DNA of 64,000 nt, taken from Stagonosporopsis chrysanthemi (lineage: Eukaryota; Ascomycota; Dothideomycetes; Pleosporales; Didymellaceae). Positions 57,783 through 64,000 of the stretch are shown here, in pieces. Both the position numbers and the translations under genes were made by a program. Positions within the stretch are counted from its first letter, which is position 1. Each line of letters opens with the position of its first letter. The notes under the pieces are model-generated. The model did not search any database. It was not told the origin of the DNA and saw nothing but the letters and a program-made list of their open reading frames with translations. Location: NCBI GenBank assembly GCA_022560025.1, contig JAFISE010000150.1, forward strand, positions 1 through 64,000, written 5' to 3'.

Positions 57783-58338
57783 CTAGTTCTTGGAGGCAGC
57801 CTTGGCGAGGTCGTCAAGAGCCTCACGGCGCTTGAACTTGGCATCCTGAATGACGCCTACTTCTGTTAGCGAAATATGTTTGTAGTAGGCAGGTATTGTA
57901 CGTACTGGCATCGGCGTCAGAGGAGAAGTTGCCAGTCCAGGTGATGAAAGTCTGGCCCTCGTGCTTGCCGGAGGTGATGGGGTACGCGCGGATGGTTGAG
58001 ACGACGGAGGTGTAGCTCAGCTCAGGCTTAGCAGAAATGACAGAGTAGGTGATGTAGTGGTCGATGCTCTGTCGCCAACATTAGCCGTGATTGTTGTTAT
58101 GTGGAATTGGAGAATATACAGAGTGCTCCTCCTGCTTGACCTCAAGGGTCTGGCCGTCCTTGAATGTCCACTGCACAACGTCGGTCTCGGGGGAGGCGCC
58201 CTTGACGAACTCGCTCTTCTCGAGCTTCGACCAGAACTTGCTGAAGTCCTGGAGCTTGATCAGGTGCCAGACATCGCTGAAGGGAGCGTCGATGACGGCG
58301 GACTCGCTGACGGAGGTGGAAGTGGGGATAGCAGGCAT
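57783..58338 (-). CDS. START/Bet v1-like (SRPBCC) small protein
   Basis: Three exons (58338-58120, 58068-57906, 57856-57783) give 151 residues. The opening SAVIDAPFSDVWHLIKLQDFSKFW is the usual first strand and helix of the SRPBCC fold (polyketide cyclase/dehydrase type). Then come VVQWTFKDGQTLEVKQEEHS, HYITYSVISAKPELSY, VSTIRAYPIT and TFITWTGNFSSDADA, the beta sheet. The final helix GVIQDAKFKRREALDDLAK is intact. Such small single-domain proteins bind hydrophobic ligands in the cytosol; the ligand cannot be predicted. Introns are 51 and 49 bases, the second with a GCTAACAG branch region. The single-copy, compact form is frequent in Pezizomycotina. Confidence 0.82.
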
Positions 58339-59346
58339 GGTGAAGTGGACAGTTGGCTGTGACGTGAGATTGGAGTGTTATGAGTCTGGTTCTGAAAGTA
58401 GAAAGTGTTCAGAAGTTTTCGTGCAGCAATTGTTTGTGTATTCTATTGGCGTCATTAGGATGCCCCTCTACCCCACTTGGTAGCGCTAGGCGAGAGGCTT
58501 GCCACCGAACGCTCCTTCCAGCTTCAATGCTTCCATGTTTCAATGCGCTTTGAATTCGGTTTGCTTTAGGTGTCTTCGTTTGATGGAGCAACTTGACAAA
58601 TGGCATAAGGACCCTGCATTGGGTTCTCAGAGCAATGACATGCCTTCAGGACTCATCGACGTCCACAATGTCAAAGAGTAGTTTATGCGGAGGTTCAAAT
58701 GCCAGACCTCTATTTGGCTGGCTCTGATGCCTTTTGATGCATAATTGCGTCATTCCTGCAACCAGAGCACACTTTGACGCAAACAGCAGCGTGGGGAAGC
58801 CCATCAGGGTTCGATGTCAGACATGATGTGGGAACTCCTGACAGCCTCAAAAAATCCCGACGGCGTATTGTTCGGATGAGAGTGGATCCATGCGTCGCCA
58901 TCAGAGCAACCTCTTATTAGAATAGCACCAGTTCTGTCGCGATCCATCGCATTACGCAACTTGCGCCACATCAGACGCCTCATACGCCACATCGGAGGAT
59001 ACAGATGCCGACATGCTCTCAAGCTTTCCCTTTCTGGGTTGACTGGAGGCCGCGCAACCACCTCTATGCCTACCATTTGAGAGGCTAGACACGTCCATGA
59101 GACGCGGCAGTGATGCCTATCTGCTATGGCTCTTCTGGCAGGTTCTGCTGCTTCGTAGAATCCTCGAAAACGCCGTGCTATTGGCCTGTGACGCAAAGAG
59201 GCGCTTTCAGCGGTTGCGCACTGGTTGTGGCGTGAGGGGAGGGCGCACGTAAGACAGCACGTGTAGCCTGGTGCCTGGAAAGATATATGTGTATAAGTGC
59301 CTGATCGGGTCGGTTGTGATACTGTTTTCTTTCACCATCAAGCATC
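58339..59346. other. Intergenic region between divergent genes
   Basis: 1.0 kb shared upstream region of the SRPBCC and HSP20 genes. GATATATG (59282-59289) followed by GTATAAG is a TATA-like element 60 bases before the HSP20 start. I found no good heat-shock element by eye. Confidence 0.5.
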
Positions 59347-60471
59347 ATGTCTTCTTTCAATTACATGAACAACACCGCCCCCTTCTGGGACATCCGGGAC
59401 TTCCTCGTTAGCGCCGAGCAGCAAGGCAACAACCACCCTTTCTTTGGTCAGAACCGCCAGGAACGTAATGGGCAGAATGAGCACAGCCAAGGCCATGTAG
59501 ATCAGCATCCTCACTCTTTCAATTCATGGCCGTTTGGTCAGCCCCTCTTCGGTGGTCCGGGAGGACTGCCTCACCGTGGTCCTCCTCCACCAGCAGCTGG
59601 CCCACATGGCCCTACGCCAGGACCCAATGGTCCTCAGCCGCACCATGATGAGCGTTCATCCCACCACGAGCACGATGGAGAGAAAGATGGTGACAAGAGC
59701 GACAACGACAACGACAGTGGAGAAGGGCCTGCTGGCTCTGGCTCCGATGGTGAGGAAGGCCATCGTTGCGGACGAGGACGCCATGACCGTTGCGGTGGTC
59801 GACGTGGCCGTCACGGATTTGGAGGACGAGGTGGCTATGGCCCTCATCATGGAGGATCTCACCATCGCGGCCCAGCTGAGGGCCCTCACGGTGGCCCTTA
59901 CGTCTACGGTCAAGGACATGGGCCCCGTGGTCACCATCACCGTGGTGGGCCTGGCGGTCGTGCTTGGCACGGCTGGACTCCTCCCTTTTTCGCTCCGCGC
60001 AGCTTCAGCGGCGAAGCCGATTTCAGTCCTGCCTCCAACTGGGGCCCATTCTTCGATGCCTTCGTATTTCAGCACCCGTCCAATAAAAATAACAAGGATG
60101 CTGCCAAGGACAACGAAGACTTCAGCCCAGAAGCGGATATCTTCGACACTCCATCGGCCTACGTCATCCACGTCTCTTTACCCGGCGCGAGGAAAGAGGA
60201 CGTCGGCGTTAACTGGGATGCTGACAAGTCCGAGCTATCTGTCGCGGGTGTTATCTACCGCCCTGGTGACGAGGACTTCTTGAAAGCGCTGGCAATGGAT
60301 GAGAGAAAGGTAGGGCCATTTGAGAGGAAGATCAGACTGGGCACCAGGGCTAACCCGGCGCGTGTTGATGCCGAATGCATCACTGCAAAGCTCGAGGATG
60401 GTGTGTTGAGGATCGAGGTCAGGAAGGAGGAAGAGGGTTTTGTTGAGATCAGAAAGGTGGATGTTCAGTGA
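59347..60471 (+). CDS. Small heat-shock protein (HSP20/alpha-crystallin) with Gly/His/Pro-rich N-terminus
   Basis: One exon, 374 residues. The start MSSFNYMNNTAPFWDIRDFL resembles fungal HSP30-type proteins. Residues about 60-220 are low-complexity: Pro/Gly first, then an acidic/His stretch, then Gly/His/Arg repeats (GRGRHDRCGGRRG, HHGGSHHRGP, RGHHHRGGPGGR). The alpha-crystallin domain covers about 256-374: DFSPEADIFDTPSAYVIHVSLPG, ARKEDVGVNW, SELSVAGVIYR, GPFERKIRLG, ARVDAECITAKLEDGVLRIEV. The usual insertion in fungal HSP30s is present between the strands. No I-x-I tail motif is seen; VDVQ ends the protein. It is a chaperone that keeps unfolded proteins soluble. The length is nearly twice that of common family members because of the N-terminal region. 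Confidence 0.9.
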   Translation: MSSFNYMNNTAPFWDIRDFLVSAEQQGNNHPFFGQNRQERNGQNEHSQGHVDQHPHSFNSWPFGQPLFGGPGGLPHRGPPPPAAGPHGPTPGPNGPQPHHDERSSHHEHDGEKDGDKSDNDNDSGEGPAGSGSDGEEGHRCGRGRHDRCGGRRGRHGFGGRGGYGPHHGGSHHRGPAEGPHGGPYVYGQGHGPRGHHHRGGPGGRAWHGWTPPFFAPRSFSGEADFSPASNWGPFFDAFVFQHPSNKNNKDAAKDNEDFSPEADIFDTPSAYVIHVSLPGARKEDVGVNWDADKSELSVAGVIYRPGDEDFLKALAMDERKVGPFERKIRLGTRANPARVDAECITAKLEDGVLRIEVRKEEEGFVEIRKVDVQ

Positions 60472-61253
60472 CCATCGTGACGATGATGCACAAATAGCGG
60501 GTGTTAGTCTGCCTAGTTGATATGAAACTTAGTTTGTAGTTTGGTAGTCTATTTCATAAGGCGTCTGGCGCAAACATTGATATTGAAAAGTTTTGTAAAA
60601 GGCATTGTCCCCCGATGAGCCACTTGGTAACACCACTTACGATAATGGCATCTATCGTGCCCTTCCCGCAAACGCTTTTTGAGTTCTTGCGCATACATCC
60701 CCATTTCGTGTGCGCCTTGTACCTTTAACCTTGCACCGCAGCCTGGAGCTCACTGGAGTGCAATCTCCTCTTCAAACTGGAAGCTCGCGGACAGGTCGCA
60801 CTGGCCAGGCCCTCAAGGTCAGACCATCAACACAAGGCCGATTTCATCTTGATTCGCACATGCCAGCCTGAATCACAAAGTTGTAACCATTGCAAAACCA
60901 TGAAAATGAGGTTTTTGTCTTTTTCTGCTGAGTACCTCCTTGCAGCGAAAAAAACCTCTGAGCTCGTTGGTAGACTTGACTTTGGCAAGGTTGCAGTGCG
61001 CTGTTCCGATTCAACTGCTAGCTGCTGGCTTTCCGTTAGTCGTCAATCATTGCAAATTGTAATAGTAAGAAGTGAGCAACAGAAGTTGCTTCACGTTCGA
61101 GGAACTAGTCCTAGCAGCCCCACCATTCGTTTCTTCCTGGGGTGATAGTCACGTGCGACGCTAGACAAGCGAAGTTTCCCACAAGGCGCGCTTTCCAAAT
61201 CGACTTCGATAGCAGAGCGAAAACTAACCAACAGCCCTCGACAAGCCGCCATC
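60472..61253. other. Intergenic region upstream of the S18 gene
   Basis: 782 bases. It holds the HSP20 3' flank and the ribosomal protein promoter. No gene seen. Confidence 0.6.
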
Positions 61254-62243
61254 ATGTGTGAGTACACGCCCTGCACGATTTGCATAATGAGGCATTGCGA
61301 TCACTCTCCGGTGTACTGCAAACATCTTGCGCGCCTGGAGTGGGTTTGCATATGCGCACTTTGCGAGCAGAATTCATCGAACAGACGTACTGACATTACA
61401 TAGCGCTCGTCTCCGGAGAGAAGTCTAAGTACGTCCCCAGCAACATGCTACCTTGAGATCGCCAACGATGCCTTTATCGTACGCACTCGCCATCGTCCCT
61501 GCGCTCGCCTGAGCCCGCCACCTCGAAGCAAGGCCTATCCCAATCCGCGACAGCATGCTGAAAGAGGAGGATATTGGTACCGACCGTCGTAGGCGATGAA
61601 CACACACATATTGGTGGAGGAACAGCATACTGTCTGGAAACGGGAGAGGTGCTTGCATCGGCGTGGCAGACTCAGCGGGCGCAGGCTCGCGAGATGCTCG
61701 ACGACTGCACGCCTTGACTATAATGCGTGTGCAGACAGCAATGCTGACTTGCCACAGCTTCCAGTACATCATCCGTTTGTTGAACACAAACGTCGATGGA
61801 AAGCAGAAGGTCATGTACGCCTTGACCAAGATAAAGGGTGTCGGTCGCCGCTACTCCAACTTGGTCTGCAAGAAGGCCGATGTTGATCTGACCAAGCGCG
61901 CTGGTGACCTCACCTCTGAGGAGCTTGAGCGTATTGTCACCATCATCCAGAACCCTCTGCAGTGTATGTTCCATCCCCACATTGTTTCTGCAACACCTGA
62001 CATCCTACAGACAAGATCCCCACCTGGTTCCTCAACAGGCAGCGCGATATCGTCGATGGCAAGGACACTCAGGTTCTTGCCAACGGTGTCGACTCCAAGC
62101 TCCGTGACGACCTTGAGCGCCTCAAGAAGATCCGTGCTCACCGTGGTCTCCGTCACTACTGGGGCCTTCGCGTCCGTGGTCAGCACTCCAAGACCACCGG
62201 CCGCCGCGGTCGCACTGTTGGTGTCTCCAAGAAGAAGGGCTAA
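61254..62243 (+). CDS. RPS18: 40S ribosomal protein S18 (uS13)
   Basis: Four exons: 61254-61257, 61404-61428, 61758-61963 and 62011-62243; introns 146, 329 and 47 bases; 155 residues, normal for eukaryotic S18. Exon 1 is only ATG plus one base. The protein begins [20 protein letters not shown]; then [20 protein letters not shown] (helix-turn typical of uS13), [48 protein letters not shown]. It sits in the head of the small subunit and contacts the large subunit and tRNA. Long introns near the 5' end are common in highly expressed ribosomal protein genes. The splice model is supported by full conservation across every junction. Confidence 0.95.
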
Positions 62244-63054
62244 ATATTACGCGCTTCCGGCTGGAGTCAGCAATGGGCTGGTGTGGTGTATCGAGGCTTT
62301 ACGAAATGGGTGGTGCACTTATGGTGTTTTATGGCATTCATTGGCTGGAACATGCACTTCATACGGCCTCCGATGATGGATGGCGATCAAGGACAGGTCA
62401 GGGTAGAAGAATACAGCCTGTACCAAAAATTATACCAACGATTCCAAATTCATCTTGTCTACTGATGTCTCACCCCACCGTGCGCCTGTCTCATGCATAC
62501 TGAAGTCTTCGACTAGCGACGGATGCAGCGAAGGCTTATCGAACATTCCACACTACTGCACGCGTCTTTGGAAGCGGTCATGGCGTCGTGCATCCGCAGC
62601 CACTTAAGACTTGCCAGCTGTTGCTGGGGCGCATAATGCGCGAATCCCCGTGCAGTATCACGCTGCATTGTCGTGTCGACATTGGCGATGTGCATAGCAA
62701 CTTTTCTCGTACGAGAAGACCGACCGGAAGTAATGTGGATAAGGTAGTGATTCTGTGAATCAAATTGCAATTGAATCTCGAGTGCTCTTCTACATAGTAC
62801 AGTAGAGCCATCTAGTCATGAGGTCGTAATCGTAAGTCGTAAATCGTAGCGCATGATGCCATGAATGAAGGGAAACCTGTATCCATTATGTCGTGAAGTC
62901 GTGAGTCGTGTCATGGTTCGTAAAGTGCCGGGAATGCAAGAAAGGAAACGCTTGATACCAAATTCCAACATGAACAGACCGAGCCATCGCAGCTACCAAT
63001 CCCCGAGGATTGCGGCCATATCTCTCGTCTGGGAGAGTACCTTGTGCACCAGAC
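62244..63054. other. Intergenic region between convergent genes
   Basis: 811 bases of 3' flank of the S18 gene and of the unknown gene. No gene seen. Confidence 0.6.
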
Positions 63055-63759
63055 TCAATCCCACCACATCCTCTTCACCCTCCCATTCCCACTCAGAATA
63101 TCCAACACCTCTGCGCTACCTGTCTGTACTCCATACACCCTGCCCACCACATCACTGATATCCATCCAGGACAATCGATGCACATCATGCAAGTCGAGTA
63201 CAACACGCACCAACCAGGGCGAAGTCATGATGGAACTAGGGTCCTGGTAGGCAAAGGGGGATGCCGGGCCTACATCAATCATATCCTCGGTACGCGAAGG
63301 AAGAGCTATGGGCGGCGGAGCCAGACGGGGTCTCTTCGCCGGGGATTCGGAGAACAGCGGCGACAGCGGCCGTGGCGGGTGCGAGTTCAATGCATCTGAA
63401 GGGTGTGGGGCTCGCGCATTCGCAAAAAGACCGAGCAGGTTGCCTTCTGGGAGGTCGTCTAGGGGTAGGTCGTGCTCGGACTTTATGGGCGAGCTGGTCG
63501 TTGAGATGGACGTGGCGCTTGAGGAGTCGGAGAGAGACTCCTCGCTCATTCTGGTTCTGAGTGGGAGAAGAACATGGTGTTGCGGGACCGCCTTTGCTAC
63601 GTTGATGCTACCCGTTGATTTGGAGTATGGCGAATCTTCGATTGGAGTCGATGCATTGAGTCTGATTATTGAAGATGGAGAATCGAAGGAGAATGACTGT
63701 GGTCGTATGCGGACCTTTGGGCTAGGTGTTCGTGGCGGTGGAGCCAGGAGGGCTGCCAT
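63055..63759 (-). CDS. Unknown protein with Ser/Pro-rich N-terminus
   Basis: One exon, 234 residues from MAALLAPPPRTPSPKVR. The first 165 residues are Ser/Pro-rich and probably disordered; SPAKRPRL looks like a nuclear signal. The last 60 residues appear folded: SPWLVRVVLDLHDVHRLSWMDI, SDVVGRVYGVQTGSAEVLDIL, GRVKR. I recognise no family. The short folded end looks like a helix-turn-helix-type module but that is a guess. The frame extends 22 codons upstream without an ATG. A GTGAG donor-like site near 63830 suggests a 5' leader intron. Confidence 0.6.
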   Translation of the reverse strand: MAALLAPPPRTPSPKVRIRPQSFSFDSPSSIIRLNASTPIEDSPYSKSTGSINVAKAVPQHHVLLPLRTRMSEESLSDSSSATSISTTSSPIKSEHDLPLDDLPEGNLLGLFANARAPHPSDALNSHPPRPLSPLFSESPAKRPRLAPPPIALPSRTEDMIDVGPASPFAYQDPSSIMTSPWLVRVVLDLHDVHRLSWMDISDVVGRVYGVQTGSAEVLDILSGNGRVKRMWWD

Positions 63760-64000
63760 GATCGCTGAGAGTGCGAAGAGCCCGCTGCCTGAAGCTGTGA
63801 AGATGAGTTTGAACAAGGGCAGCAACTCACCTCACCTGGTGGGGGCGAGATAGTTGTAAAGCTAAAGGCCTAAGCCTGCCCTTCAATGATGCCAGTAGCA
63901 AGGCTTATATGAGCGCCCTCCTGCTCGCTGTGTTCTTCCAGTACCTACCATAAGGCATGTCTAAGACCGTTTCATTGGCCCTGCATGGGTGTCTGCAACC
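63760..64000. other. Upstream flank at the window edge
   Basis: 241 bases, probably promoter and 5' leader of the previous gene. Nothing else seen. Confidence 0.5.

Noticed and set aside
59100..59346. Heat-shock element before the HSP20 gene
   Set aside because: TTC and GAA triplets occur near 59153-59160 but with three-base instead of two-base spacing, so no proper nGAAnnTTCn array.
59534..60283. A 249-codon frame overlapping the HSP20 gene in another frame
   Set aside because: It is a by-product of the Gly/His-rich repeat coding; its translation (Val/Thr/Ala/Met-rich) has no motif, and the HSP20 frame is clearly the real one.
61429..61757. Possible snoRNA in the long S18 intron
   Set aside because: Box-like matches (GATGA, CTGA) exist but no C/D pair with a terminal stem could be fitted by eye.
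1..64000. CRISPR array or prokaryotic operon structure
   Set aside because: The window is eukaryotic; repeats seen are LTRs and short tandem repeats without regular unique spacers.

Overview
The window is from a filamentous ascomycete, most likely a Dothideomycete of the Pleosporales type. Genes carry many short introns (about 40-60 bases, GT-AG, often with a CTAAC-like branch site), the families are fungal (Zn2Cys6 regulators, RTA1, BNI4-like, a 7-TM rhodopsin-fold protein, DUF3425 bZIP), and the first 10.3 kb show repeat-induced point mutation (RIP). The order is an inference from style and content; no marker gene was searched.

Region 1 (1-10.4 kb) is an AT-rich nest of dead transposons. 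A full-length Ty3/gypsy chromovirus (794-8029) has two 278-bp LTRs and a 5-bp target duplication. It sits in DNA that holds two Fot1/pogo-type transposase relics, both on the minus strand. Composition changes sharply near 10.34 kb, where a pogo end abuts a truncated serine-hydrolase pseudogene (10.41-11.22 kb).

Region 2 (11.4-26.4 kb) is a normal-GC accessory block: a salicylate-hydroxylase-like FAD monooxygenase, a secreted rhamnogalacturonan acetylesterase (CE12), an RTA1 membrane protein, a Zn2Cys6 regulator of the Upc2-like type, a Gfa-type glutathione/formaldehyde enzyme, a second Zn2Cys6 regulator divergent from a fumarase/carboxymuconate-cycloisomerase superfamily lyase, a LysM protein and a bZIP regulator with a DUF3425-like body. 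Two regulators, aromatic-type enzymes and a transporter-like protein suggest a catabolic or detoxifying neighbourhood, but only the divergent regulator/lyase pair has direct support.

Region 3 (26.9-41 kb) holds a BNI4-like gene, then long gene-poor stretches with two intron-containing tRNA genes (Arg-TCG, Gly-GCC), a probable decayed gene, and adenosine kinase.

Region 4 (41-64 kb) is core genome: a PHD-finger protein, a single-pass membrane protein with a PPPY motif, a proline-rich adaptor, a fungal-type fatty acid elongase, APC10/DOC1, a rhodopsin-fold membrane protein, a START/Bet v1-like protein, an HSP20 with a Gly/His-rich N-terminus, ribosomal protein S18 and one unknown gene. Exon boundaries were read by eye from splice signals and checked for frame continuity; none is supported by transcript data.
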